IMG/VR virus record: IMGVR_UViG_3300023093_000003
Coordinates: 1-54,581 of that record
Strand: one strand, 5' to 3'
Length of the DNA: 54,581 nt
From: a virus
Below, one piece after another: positions 7,316 through 14,761 of this stretch. The translations under genes and the position numbers were made by a program. Below the pieces are notes generated by a model that saw nothing but the letters and a program-made list of their open reading frames with translations, did no database searches and was not told the origin of the DNA. Every line of letters begins with the position of its first letter. The stretch's first letter is position 1.

Positions 7316-7701
7316 CCGCCGAGTTGGAGGCGCTGGCGGTGAAGCCGTTCTACGTCGATGCCGATGGCTTCGGGCGCTACGTCTATTTCGCTCGTTCGCG
7401 CGGGCAAGCTTTTGCAAAGGCGTTCGGCGATTTCGGATCGTTGCGGGACGAGGCGACCTTCAAGGACTTCCTTCGCATCGCTCGGGTGCGGGGCTGTCCA
7501 GATCGCAGCGAGCGCTTCGGCGAGGCGATCACCGTCTGCGGCGAACCAGCGTTCTACGTCGATCACAACAGCCAGTACATCCAATTCGTTCGGCCCCACA
7601 GCGACGTGATTCTGAGCGCGCATCCTCTCGACGTTGAGCCGCCCCAGGCCCGTCGCGGCACACCATACGCTGAACCCACAACACCCCGAGGTGACGCATG
7701 A
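7312..7701 (+). CDS. Hypothetical protein
   Basis: 129 residues, ATGA overlap with the TGT-like gene. The core has two similar segments, FYVDADGFGRYVYFARS (residues 13-29) and FYVDHNSQYIQFVRP (about 80-94), which suggests an internal beta-hairpin repeat. The C-terminus is Pro-rich. No family recognised. Confidence 0.68.
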   Translation: MTAELEALAVKPFYVDADGFGRYVYFARSRGQAFAKAFGDFGSLRDEATFKDFLRIARVRGCPDRSERFGEAITVCGEPAFYVDHNSQYIQFVRPHSDVILSAHPLDVEPPQARRGTPYAEPTTPRGDA

Positions 7702-8117
7702 CACATGACTATGAGGCGCTGGCGGTGCGGGTTGATCGAGCGAGCGGACCGGACTTGGTTCTGGAACGCGATATTGCGCTCGCGGTATACCCGGGCGCGC
7801 AACCTCTTCACGGCAACGAGACACGGATTTCGGTCTGGGATGGCAACGGCCGAACGCAGCTAACTGTCAAACCTTACACCGCCTCGATCGACGCCGCGAT
7901 GACGCTGGTGCCGGAAGGGTGGTTCCTTACGCTTGACCGATACATCGTGTCGGATGATCCGGCGCAACGGGGAAGTTGGCGCGTCTGGCTGAAGTTTATT
8001 CATCCGACCGACCATATTGAGAAGCGCTTTGCCCGCGCCGACACACCGGCAACCGCCGTCCTCAGCGCCGCCCTCCGCGCTAGAGCCGCCACTGTGGTGA
8101 TTGGGGGTGGAGAGTGA
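7698..8117 (+). CDS. Phage ABA-sandwich domain protein
   Basis: 139 residues. The pattern YTASIDAAMTLVPEGWFLTL (about residues 59-78) followed by a final Ala-rich helix LSAALRARA is that of the small phage ABA-sandwich domain found in many alphaproteobacterial phage accessory operons. Its role is unknown. Coupled by 4-bp overlaps on both sides. Confidence 0.7.
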   Translation: MTHDYEALAVRVDRASGPDLVLERDIALAVYPGAQPLHGNETRISVWDGNGRTQLTVKPYTASIDAAMTLVPEGWFLTLDRYIVSDDPAQRGSWRVWLKFIHPTDHIEKRFARADTPATAVLSAALRARAATVVIGGGE

Positions 8118-8308
8118 CGCTACGGGGCAAAATCCTGTGCGCGCTCGGCTCGCACCCCTGTACCACGAATAGCGACGAAAGCGGCGTCTGGGGCGAGTGC
8201 GTCCGGTGCCATCGTCGCTTCGGATATGTCGATCGAGCAACGCTGCGTCGCTTTGCCGATGCTGAATATGCCGCCCGCTATGGTCAGAAAGGACCGCACA
8301 ATGGCTGA
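8114..8308 (+). CDS. Small zinc-ribbon-like protein
   Basis: 64 residues from GTG 8114 (GTGA overlap). Contains CVRCHRRFGY in the middle and an upstream His-Pro-Cys, which together could bind one zinc. Overlaps the next gene by 8 bp. Function unknown. Confidence 0.65.
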   Translation: MTLRGKILCALGSHPCTTNSDESGVWGECVRCHRRFGYVDRATLRRFADAEYAARYGQKGPHNG

Positions 8309-8483
8309 TACCGAATGGATCGAGTGGGCGGGCGGCGAATGTCCAGTGCGCCCGTTCGACACAAAGGTCGAATACAAGCTTCGTAACGGAGATGTATGCA
8401 TGCCCCACCGCGCATCGCTTTGCGACTGGTCGCACAATGGAGCGTGGAACGACATCATCGCCTACCGCGTGGTGCCCGCATGA
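8301..8483 (+). CDS. Small WIEWAGGECPV protein, copy 1
   Basis: 60 residues from ATG 8301. Starts MADTEWIEWAGGECPV and ends DIIAYRVVPA. It is a clear paralogue of the gene at 50095-50307, which shares both ends of the protein. This small domain recurs in phage accessory operons; its role is unknown. Upstream in-frame ATG 8226 lies inside the preceding gene and is rejected. Confidence 0.72.
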   Translation: MADTEWIEWAGGECPVRPFDTKVEYKLRNGDVCMPHRASLCDWSHNGAWNDIIAYRVVPA

Positions 8484-8857
8484 CCCCCGCCACAGACCCC
8501 CAGCCGGAAGTGCAGCAGGTGTTGTCAGTGGTGCAGAGCGACATCGAAATAGCGACCGACATCCTGAGCGGCATTCGCGGCTACAGGGTCAAGATCTACG
8601 CGAGCCACGCGATCTGCCAGCTTATCGCCGCATGCCGCATAAACTCGCATGAAGCCGGCCGGGTTGAAGGCGTGCGGGAGGGGGTCGACTATGCGGCCGA
8701 GAAGATGTGCGATGCTATCGCAAGCGGCTACCCGACACCCACCGATAAGCACGATCAGTGCCAACACGGTCAGTTCGGCTGGGAAGACTGCATCGCCTGC
8801 TACGATGAGGCATTGCTTGCCGCCATCCGCGCCCTCTCAAAGGAACCCACCAAGTGA
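8480..8857 (+). CDS. Hypothetical helical protein with C-terminal Cys/His cluster
   Basis: 125 residues from ATG 8480 (ATGA overlap). Helical N-terminal two thirds, then DQCQHGQFGWEDCIACYDE, a Cys/His cluster that may bind metal, and an ending SKEPTK that recurs in the next gene. No family assigned. Confidence 0.68.
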   Translation: MTPATDPQPEVQQVLSVVQSDIEIATDILSGIRGYRVKIYASHAICQLIAACRINSHEAGRVEGVREGVDYAAEKMCDAIASGYPTPTDKHDQCQHGQFGWEDCIACYDEALLAAIRALSKEPTK

Positions 8858-9096
8858 GCGCCGCGTCTTCCGCTTGCCCGATCTGCGGCAAGGATAGTCC
8901 GCACCAACACAGCGCGTCCGAGGTCAAGCAATGGCGTGATACCGAGTTGTGGGTCGAACGTAGCTGGCAGCAGTTTCAAGAGATGAACGCCGCTGCCCTT
9001 GCTGGCGACTTCAAACCGCCGCTCGACTGCGGCTGCGACAATGATCCGCATTGCCCATTCTGCGGGCACCCTGACTTACGGGAACCCACCAAGTGA
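8854..9096 (+). CDS. Small CxxC/CxxC protein
   Basis: 80 residues from GTG 8854. CPICGKD at the N-terminus and CPFCGHPD at the C-terminus make two Cys pairs about 60 residues apart. Ends REPTK; the DNA around its stop repeats the stop region of the previous gene. Function unknown. Confidence 0.65.
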   Translation: MSAASSACPICGKDSPHQHSASEVKQWRDTELWVERSWQQFQEMNAAALAGDFKPPLDCGCDNDPHCPFCGHPDLREPTK

Positions 9097-9311
9097 GCGG
9101 GGAGCCAATCGACATCACCACGCCAGCAACATGGGGCAGGCACTGGGCGGGTAGATTGCTTGGTACGCGGGCGATCTTCATTGTCGCCTTCTCACCAACA
9201 GCGCTCCTGCTCGGCATCGAGCTTATTCGAACTGGTGCAACAGGCGTAGGTGTCTGCCTTGGCCCGCTCTGGTTCGGGTTCGCTGTCGCACAGAAAGGCA
9301 CACCCAAGTGA
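9093..9311 (+). CDS. Small membrane protein
   Basis: 72 residues from GTG 9093. Two hydrophobic segments, about residues 27-45 and 51-66, predict an inner-membrane hairpin. Early position and small size fit an accessory membrane protein such as a superinfection or host-takeover factor, but nothing specific shows this. Confidence 0.62.
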   Translation: MSGEPIDITTPATWGRHWAGRLLGTRAIFIVAFSPTALLLGIELIRTGATGVGVCLGPLWFGFAVAQKGTPK

Positions 9312-9547
9312 GCGGGGATATCGCGGCCATCGCGGCTGGGTTGAGTGAGGCTCAGCAACGGGCTGTGATCGGCATGCGCGGAGAGGCGCGCTCGGTCAGC
9401 AATGCTTTTATCGCTCTGGCTGGGAAGGGATTGGCGCGCTGGTGTCGATCACAAAATCACACTGGCGGCGTGGCAAATTACTACGCCCTCACCCCGCTCG
9501 GCCTCGCCGTCAGAGCCTATCTAGAAGGACACAGCAATCATGAGTGA
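9308..9547 (+). CDS. Winged-helix-like small protein
   Basis: 79 residues from GTG 9308. The pattern LSEAQQRAVIGMRG...ALAGKGLARW...YYALTPLGLAVRAYL is like a winged-helix domain, with a recognition helix and a beta-wing ending YALTPLG. It may bind DNA. No close family is recognised. Confidence 0.62.
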   Translation: MSGDIAAIAAGLSEAQQRAVIGMRGEARSVSNAFIALAGKGLARWCRSQNHTGGVANYYALTPLGLAVRAYLEGHSNHE

Positions 9548-9680
9548 GAAAGAGCCGCGCGGCGAACTGGCGCGCTATGCCTTCGGATATTCCGACAAGA
9601 AGCCGGGCCTGTCGTGGTGGCTGATCCATGCCGGCATGGTCGCCTACGTCATCTACAATTTTGTGAGGATCGCACCATGA
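9540..9680 (+). CDS. Tiny membrane protein
   Basis: 46 residues from ATG 9540, overlapping the previous gene by 8 bp, with stop overlapping the next ATG (ATGA). Charged N-terminus, then one hydrophobic segment at about residues 25-42 (WWLIHAGMVAYVIYNFV). Called from exact coupling on both sides. Confidence 0.6.
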   Translation: MSEKEPRGELARYAFGYSDKKPGLSWWLIHAGMVAYVIYNFVRIAP

Positions 9681-10543
9681 CTGATACCCCCACCCTAGCG
9701 GCGCCGTCCAGCGACCTGTTTGATGCAGCAGCATTTGGTCGAGCGGTAGAGGCAAAGCTCAAGAATGATCGCATGAGCTATCGGGATGCCGCGCCATCTG
9801 TGCCGTGCAGCCCAGCAACGCTCAATCGTGTTGCCCGTGGCTTCCCGCCCGATGCCGAGAATTACTTGCGCATCACGCGCTGGCTGACCGGCGCTCCCAC
9901 CCCCGCACCCGCCCCCACCCTCGCGGCGCAGATTGAGGCGCTGGCACCCTGTCCGAAATGCACTGGCGTAGCGGAATTGCGCGTGTCGACCGATGGTGAA
10001 GCAGAGTGGGCGCGATGCACATCATGCGGCCACGAAGGACCGGTGCGCATGAGTTCCGCGGCTGCCATCGCCGCATGGAACACGCGCCCAGCCATCGTAA
10101 CCGCGCTCAGGCAGGGAGAAGGGCAGGCCCCACGCGACAAAGCCATCGCAGCAATGCGCGATTACGTCACCAGCGCGGGCGTTCCCGTAACCGAGTTCGA
10201 TCCCGAGTTCGTCGTCCGCATGATGGGCGCGATGATGGTCAGCTTCCATAAGTATGGGCGCGTGGCCGATGCCTACCCGCTCAAGATGGATGCAGCCGGC
10301 GACGTGCGCGCTCGCATGGCGAAGTACCGGCAGACCGGCAACAAGCACTACCTCGTGGACGCGGCAAACTTCGCGATGATCGAAGCGATGCATCCCGGTC
10401 GTGAGGCCGAATGGGGCGGCAACAGCGCGGGCGACAGTCCCGGCCGCACCACCGCCAGCGGGCATCGGCTGGTGCAAGAGGACAACGCAGGCAATCGGAT
10501 CATGGGCGAGACGATCCTGCATATTCCGGGGGATGAGGCATGA
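9677..10543 (+). CDS. Three-part protein: HTH, Lar-like zinc ribbon, C-terminal phage domain
   Basis: 288 residues from ATG 9677. Residues 17-70 look like an XRE-type HTH (YRDAAPSVPCSPATLNRVAR). Residues 91-135 have the Lar-like pattern CPKC at 92-95, CTSCGHEGP at 114-122 and AAWN ending at 135. The C-terminus (about 155-245) has the phage motif RMAKYRQTGNKHYLVDAANF followed by MHP, found as a free-standing phage domain and resembling DUF5664-like or nucleotide-hydrolase-like modules. The three pieces are joined by Pro/Ala linkers. A regulator or an anti-restriction fusion are both possible. Confidence 0.7.
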   Translation: MTDTPTLAAPSSDLFDAAAFGRAVEAKLKNDRMSYRDAAPSVPCSPATLNRVARGFPPDAENYLRITRWLTGAPTPAPAPTLAAQIEALAPCPKCTGVAELRVSTDGEAEWARCTSCGHEGPVRMSSAAAIAAWNTRPAIVTALRQGEGQAPRDKAIAAMRDYVTSAGVPVTEFDPEFVVRMMGAMMVSFHKYGRVADAYPLKMDAAGDVRARMAKYRQTGNKHYLVDAANFAMIEAMHPGREAEWGGNSAGDSPGRTTASGHRLVQEDNAGNRIMGETILHIPGDEA

Positions 10544-11055
10544 ACGATTTAGACTATTGCACCTGCCGAAATGCTCCTCGCGAGTTTGACGGGAGCGAAC
10601 CGGGAGCGTGTGAATATTGCGAGCGTCTTGCTCATGAGGAACGATGCGGCGTAACCGCGCTCAGGCAGGCAGAGGGGGCAAGCGAAGTCTCCGACGAGAT
10701 GCAGCGCGATGCGTGGTCGGAGTTCGAGGACGATTATCTTACGGATGGCAACGACGGATGGTTGCCGGCCAAGGTCGTCAGCGCGTGCCGTAAAGCGTTC
10801 TACACAGCATGGCCGAAAGGTCGCAGCGAGGCGTTTGCCGCTGCGCTCGCTTGTATCCCCAATCCGCAGGCAGAGGCCGCGCCGGGGGTGGTGGAGGCGG
10901 CAATCAAAGGACCGTTGCGGTTCGTTGATGAGGGGCATCCTTTGGGGCTGGTTTGCTATGACAGGGACGGGAAAGCTGTATCGCTCCACCCGGCAATCAT
11001 GGGCGCGGTGTTCCAAGCCCTCGCCCGCCAGCATGGGGCGCGGGAACATGAGTAA
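10540..11055 (+). CDS. Hypothetical protein with N-terminal Cys motif
   Basis: 171 residues, ATGA overlap. The N-terminus has YCTC and CEYC, a possible zinc ribbon. A short segment VTALRQAEG matches the previous protein and is encoded by an 18-bp direct repeat (10097-10114 and 10651-10668). The rest is unfamiliar. Confidence 0.65.
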   Translation: MNDLDYCTCRNAPREFDGSEPGACEYCERLAHEERCGVTALRQAEGASEVSDEMQRDAWSEFEDDYLTDGNDGWLPAKVVSACRKAFYTAWPKGRSEAFAAALACIPNPQAEAAPGVVEAAIKGPLRFVDEGHPLGLVCYDRDGKAVSLHPAIMGAVFQALARQHGAREHE

Positions 11056-11499
11056 GTCCGTCTGGGCCGGCATGATGGACCGATGCTACAACCCTAAGAG
11101 CCAGAGATATCATCGCTATGGCGGTCGCGGCATAACGGTTTGCGAACGATGGAAGGATTGCGAAACTTCCTCGCGGACATGGGCGAAAAGCCTGAAGGGC
11201 TGTCACTCAACCGTATTGATAACGACGGCAACTATACGCCAGAAAATTGTGAATGGGCCGATTACACGGTGCAGGCGCAGAACCGAAACAACAACAATAA
11301 TCTGACCTTGGGAGGCAAAACCTTGTGCCTTGAAAAGTGGGCAAGGGAGATTGGCATAGCGCCCAGCACAATCAGAAAACGATTGAAACTAGGGTGGAGT
11401 GTGAGGCGAGTGCTAAAAGAGGCGCCTTGTAATGGTCGGAACCAGTACATGTGGAAGCTCCCCGCCGCCCCGGCAACCGATGAAGGGGAGGCGAAGTGA
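11048..11499 (+). pseudogene. HNH-like / homing-endonuclease-type protein split by a frameshift
   Basis: ATG 11048 starts a frame with WAGMMDRCYNPKSQRYHRYG, GGRGITVCERW. It matches the widespread phage family whose next part, NFLADMGEKPEGLSLNRIDN, DGNYTPENCEW, lies in the -1 frame (open from about 11140 to 11499). Inserting one A in the AAA at 11163-11165 restores one continuous protein with a C-terminal HTH (LEKWAREIGIAPSTIRKRLK). The second frame may still be translated from an internal start near 11149. Either a genuine one-base deletion or a sequence error; the exact family function (HNH-like nuclease) is from memory. Confidence 0.7.
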
Positions 11500-11744
11500 G
11501 CATTGATGATGTCCGTGAGCTTTTGCTTGCCGAGGCTCGTAAATGCGAACCGCAACCGTGGAGGTCCACCGGGATTGCCAAATGGTGCACGAAGCATGGT
11601 GTTAATCGCGGGCACGTCAGCGAGTTCATGAACGGCAAACGCGCCCCGACAAGCGATGTTCTTGAAGCGCTTGGTCTTGAATGGCGCATTGAGAGCAAGG
11701 GTAATGGCTTTCCGGCCACCCGCATTGAAAGTGAGCCGCAATGA
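11496..11744 (+). CDS. XRE-like HTH protein
   Basis: 82 residues from GTG 11496. Residues about 25-65 form a helix-turn-helix (IAKWCTKHGVNRGHVSEFMN, GKRAPTSDVLEALGL), the fold of phage Cro and XRE proteins. Possibly a local regulator of the accessory operon. Confidence 0.7.
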   Translation: MSIDDVRELLLAEARKCEPQPWRSTGIAKWCTKHGVNRGHVSEFMNGKRAPTSDVLEALGLEWRIESKGNGFPATRIESEPQ

Positions 11745-12082
11745 CCACCACGGAACACGACGCAGCGGTAGAGGCGGTTGCTCGGGCGATCCAGCAGGCG
11801 CACTACCATGTCGGACGCGCTATTGCGCCACCTTGGCCTGACGATCGCTTCGAGCAGGAAAGATGGCGCGGGATGGCACGCGCCGCCCTCTCAGCAACCC
11901 CAGCAGTGCGGGATGACAGCGGGGAAGTGGCGCGGTTGCGTGAGGAACTGGCATGGTACGGCGAACAGGCGCGGCTTGCCCGGCTGATCCACTCGGAAGG
12001 CGATGCCGGGCGTAATGAATTGGCGGCAGACGGGGGTAAGCGCGCCCGAGCCGCCCTAGAACCTCGGAAGGGAGGGGAGTGA
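11741..12082 (+). CDS. Hypothetical helical protein
   Basis: 113 residues, ATGA overlap. The N-terminal half (AVEAVARAIQQAHY...ERWRGMARAAL) is typical of small phage proteins with no known role; a helix LREELAWYGEQARL follows. Soluble, charged. Confidence 0.65.
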   Translation: MTTTEHDAAVEAVARAIQQAHYHVGRAIAPPWPDDRFEQERWRGMARAALSATPAVRDDSGEVARLREELAWYGEQARLARLIHSEGDAGRNELAADGGKRARAALEPRKGGE

Positions 12083-12264
12083 TGCCGATCAATCATGAAT
12101 CGTGGTCGTGCAAGGACTGCCATAAGCGGTATTCATTCTACGACGAGGCGCGGCAATGTGAGATAGACCACATCACCGCAGCATCTGTCGCTCGCGTTTC
12201 TCAGGCGATCCGTGACAGCTTCGAACAGTCACGCACGATGAAGGCCAAGCTACGTCGTGACTAA
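12082..12264 (+). CDS. Small Cys/His protein, last gene of the early operon
   Basis: 60 residues from ATG 12082 (TGATG overlap). CKDCHKRYSFYDEARQCEID resembles a C2HC-type zinc knuckle. It is the last tightly coupled gene; about 120 bases without a gene follow (12265-12386), in which I see no clear terminator. Confidence 0.62.
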   Translation: MPINHESWSCKDCHKRYSFYDEARQCEIDHITAASVARVSQAIRDSFEQSRTMKAKLRRD

Positions 12265-12386
12265 CCCCGAAACCCTGCTGGCGTTGGCGGGGGTAGAGCG
12301 ATAGGATTGCTATGGGCGGCACCTGCCCTCTGGAAGCGGGAGCCGGTACGGGTTCACCTCGTGACGTAGCTTGTTAGGATTGAGTT

Positions 12387-12578
12387 ATGTGGGTAAATGT
12401 AACACCGGCAGATTTCTTTCAACTGCAAGAACTCGCAACAGATTTTGTAGACACAGAATATATGGTAAGAGATACCAAACGTATTCTAGAATACTGCGCA
12501 AAGGAATACGGCGGTGAATATAGTTACCATAAACATATTCGCGGGGAAAGTGTTGAAATCAAAGTGGTATATAAATGA
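12387..12578 (+). CDS. AT-rich orphan protein
   Basis: 63 residues from ATG 12387. Codons are strongly A/T-ending (AAT, ATA, AAA, GTA), unlike every neighbour, and the flanks 12372-12590 share this low G+C content. The protein is acidic and aromatic with no known motif. It ends 3 bp before the end of the leftward lysis genes. Looks recently acquired, from a donor of different base composition. Confidence 0.65.
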   Translation: MWVNVTPADFFQLQELATDFVDTEYMVRDTKRILEYCAKEYGGEYSYHKHIRGESVEIKVVYK

Positions 12579-12581
12579 TAA

Positions 12582-12887
12582 TCAGTAAGTAGCCGCACAA
12601 TACCCCGCCGGTACCGCGAGCTTCATATCAACCGCCCACTGGCACACGCGGCGGTTCTGTGCCCAGCCGGTGCGGCCCCAGGTCAGAACCTTGTCGTGCC
12701 ATGCTGCCTCGGCTCGCGCGCCAGCCTCGCCCGGTTCAAGCGCCTCGATCGGATAGGCCGGCTCCGGGATCTGCCGAAGGTCAGCGACAGGCGGCAATGC
12801 GGGACGTATCTCGACCCTGCTGGCTGAGCACGACACAACCGCGAGCGCGCCGAGCATCATCAACGCCTGAGGTGTTTTCCACAGCAT
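12582..12887 (-). CDS. Rz1: Rz1-like outer-membrane spanin lipoprotein
   Basis: 101 residues. An N-terminal signal (MLWKTPQALMMLGALAVVSC) has a lipobox ending at Cys20 and is followed by a Pro-rich stretch typical of Rz1. The C-terminal half with WHDKVLTWGRTGW and two Cys is longer than classical Rz1. It overlaps the 3' end of the Rz-like gene by 107 bp in another frame. In the spanin complex it would sit in the outer membrane and join Rz to fuse the membranes at lysis. Confidence 0.78.
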   Translation of the reverse strand: MLWKTPQALMMLGALAVVSCSASRVEIRPALPPVADLRQIPEPAYPIEALEPGEAGARAEAAWHDKVLTWGRTGWAQNRRVCQWAVDMKLAVPAGYCAATY

Positions 12888-13140
12888 CTTCGATTTCCCT
12901 TTGCTGGTTGGCGATCTTCACGGTGTCACCGACCCGTGCATCCGCCGCGTTGCCATCGGCCGCGATCACCTGCGCCTGCACCTTGATCGTGCCGTCCTGC
13001 GACTTGATCGTCTCGCCAGCACCGCCTGCGCAGTAGGAGAGCGTGCAGAGCGCGATGACAGCGAGGATGATCGCGGCGTAGATCAGGAGCGAGCGGTTGG
13101 CCTCCAAGAAATCAGAGACCGGATTGGGGATGAGGCTCAT
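12781..13140 (-). CDS. Rz: Rz-like inner-membrane spanin
   Basis: 119 residues from ATG 13140. One transmembrane segment (about residues 18-38, LLIYAAIILAVIALCTLSYC) is followed by a periplasmic part with polar helices. The type II topology and the overlapping lipoprotein gene identify a spanin pair. Upstream in-frame codons extend into the previous gene and are rejected. Confidence 0.75.
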   Translation of the reverse strand: MSLIPNPVSDFLEANRSLLIYAAIILAVIALCTLSYCAGGAGETIKSQDGTIKVQAQVIAADGNAADARVGDTVKIANQQREIEDAVENTSGVDDARRARGCVVLSQQGRDTSRIAACR

Positions 13141-13415
13141 TGCTTCACCACCGCGACCGCATCCGGCACGCGCCTGTCGTTCGCGATCACCGAAAGCTGC
13201 TTGGCCCGCTCGCGCGTCTTGATCTGCCCGGCCACGATCGGCCATAGGATGCCGCCAGCGACGCCCAGAACGACGGCGAGGTCATCCGGCACCCAATGGC
13301 GCCCGAGCGCGAATGCCATCACTGGCGGGGCGATCTGGCGCACTGCCGCCCATAGCTGATCGGGCAGCGGGGAATCGTTGACCTGGATGGGCTGGGTTTC
13401 GGTTTCATCGGTCAT
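13137..13415 (-). CDS. Holin-like membrane protein
   Basis: 92 residues from ATG 13415, which has an AAAGGAA ribosome site; a TTG 15 bp upstream is less likely. Two hydrophobic segments (VMAFALGRHW; LAVVLGVAGGILWPIVAG) and a basic C-terminus. Its place between endolysin and spanin genes suggests a holin or antiholin. Two other small membrane proteins just upstream are rival candidates. Confidence 0.62.
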   Translation of the reverse strand: MTDETETQPIQVNDSPLPDQLWAAVRQIAPPVMAFALGRHWVPDDLAVVLGVAGGILWPIVAGQIKTRERAKQLSVIANDRRVPDAVAVVKQ

Positions 13416-13426
13416 ATCGTTTCCTT

Positions 13427-14062
13427 TCAAATCAGAATGAGACGCGCCCGCGCCGTCGCGACCTGCCGCTCGGCCAGCCCGTTCGGCATCTTGGTCGAGC
13501 GCGGATTGCCGCGGTTGATCGCGCGGCTCATCGTCAGCACGTCGTCAGCGTCAGCCCATTGCGCGAGCTTGTTGACGCCCCAATAATCGCAGGCGCTCAG
13601 CACCGCGTTGTGCGGCTCCTCGATCAGCTCGGGGTGCGCGACGACATCGACGCCGATCCGGGTGGCGAGGTCTTCGTAATTCCCACGCCCCGTCGTCTGA
13701 AAAATGCCTCGGCCGCGATACCGGAAGCCATCGCCCGGTTGCGTGTTGCCGAGGTCGCGCCGGCCCTCGTAGCCCTTCTGCGCCGGGGTGGGGTCCCAAA
13801 GCTCGCGCAGGGTCTGAAAACCCTGCGTCTCGTGCGCGCCTTGCCCCAACCAGTGCGCCAGACGCAGCGGCGTGGTGATGCCGGCAGGTCCGAGGTACTG
13901 CGCCATGCCCTCGCCGAGCGCGATGCCTTTGTCGCCGAGCTTGCGCTGTCCGACCCATTCGAGCAGCGCCGCATAGGTCTTCGGCCCAATCGAGCCATCG
14001 ACCTTCAGCCCCGCGCCGCGTGCGTTGAGGCGGCTCTGTATCTGGATGCCGTTGAGGGTCAT
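13427..14062 (-). CDS. Endolysin: GH19 glycosidase with N-terminal peptidoglycan-binding segment
   Basis: 211 residues. Residues 5-40 have a peptidoglycan-binding pattern (IQSRLNARGAG...GSIGPKTYAALLEW). The rest is a GH19 chitinase-like muramidase: catalytic Glu78 in GAHETQGF, then GFRYRGRGIFQTTGRGNY at 112-129. Cleaves the glycan backbone of peptidoglycan. No signal peptide, so release depends on a holin. Confidence 0.92.
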   Translation of the reverse strand: MTLNGIQIQSRLNARGAGLKVDGSIGPKTYAALLEWVGQRKLGDKGIALGEGMAQYLGPAGITTPLRLAHWLGQGAHETQGFQTLRELWDPTPAQKGYEGRRDLGNTQPGDGFRYRGRGIFQTTGRGNYEDLATRIGVDVVAHPELIEEPHNAVLSACDYWGVNKLAQWADADDVLTMSRAINRGNPRSTKMPNGLAERQVATARARLILI

Positions 14063-14472
14063 GGATTCGCTCCTGGTCGAATGGCATCCGCCGGCGTCCT
14101 CACCTCACGCGGCGCCGGATAGGACACGTTGAGAAGCTCCTGCGCCTGCCGCAGAATGATGTTGCTCGGATCGAGTTTCAGAAGCTCGCTAGCGATCAGC
14201 CGGTACGCGGCGAGCGCGGAAATCAGCTTCATTTCGGCTTGATGGGCAGTTTGCGTTGCCGCTTCCACCTTGCCTTCCAAGGCGGTTACGCGTTCACGCA
14301 TATCGTCTACATCATCTCGTTTTTCAGATCGGAGTTGCTCGCGTGCCTTGATCGCCTGCGCAGACATTTGCGGCCACGCCTTGATGACGGCGAGAATGAC
14401 GGTGGCGAGGAGCGCCCACCCCCAAGGGGCGCGCTGTAGGCTCCCTGTCAGGACTGCGGCGATGGTATCCAT
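14059..14472 (-). CDS. Membrane-anchored coiled-coil protein (lysis cassette)
   Basis: 137 residues from ATG 14472; an ATG 30 bp upstream would overlap the previous gene. One hydrophobic segment (WGWALLATVILAVIKAWP) is followed by a coiled coil (ERVTALEGKVEAATQTAHQA). Its stop overlaps the endolysin start. Topology resembles a one-segment holin or an Rz-like spanin; role uncertain. Confidence 0.62.
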   Translation of the reverse strand: MDTIAAVLTGSLQRAPWGWALLATVILAVIKAWPQMSAQAIKAREQLRSEKRDDVDDMRERVTALEGKVEAATQTAHQAEMKLISALAAYRLIASELLKLDPSNIILRQAQELLNVSYPAPREVRTPADAIRPGANP

Positions 14473-14479
14473 GCCGGTC

Positions 14480-14761
14480 TCAGAGCCTGCTGCCACGGCC
14501 ATAGCTCCACGCTGCTTTGATGGTCAGGACGGCCACTGTTGCGCTGAGCAGGTACAGCACGACATAAGCCTGGTTGCTGGAGGCGGCGACCAGCCAGCGC
14601 GCCGAGAAACCGATCGCCATGAGCGCGTAAGCGAAGAACACCAGCCGATAGGGATCACCTGCACGCGCTTGGCCGCGCACGATGCTCCACACAGCCGGCG
14701 CCATCATGATGAGGACGGCCGACCATGCGATGAGGTTGAGGACGCGGAGGGCGGTCAACAT
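14480..14761 (-). CDS. Three-segment membrane protein, holin candidate
   Basis: 93 residues from ATG 14761, overlapping the upstream stop. Three hydrophobic segments at about 6-26, 41-60 and 65-85, a short polar linker and a basic tail make a class I holin-like topology. Located between tail fibre and endolysin genes. Confidence 0.62.
   Translation of the reverse strand: MLTALRVLNLIAWSAVLIMMAPAVWSIVRGQARAGDPYRLVFFAYALMAIGFSARWLVAASSNQAYVVLYLLSATVAVLTIKAAWSYGRGSRL

Noticed and set aside
12265-12386. Possible small RNA or tRNA-like element after the early operon
   Set aside because: Tried to fold T- and anticodon-like arms around gggttcacctcg; pairings fail and no terminator follows.
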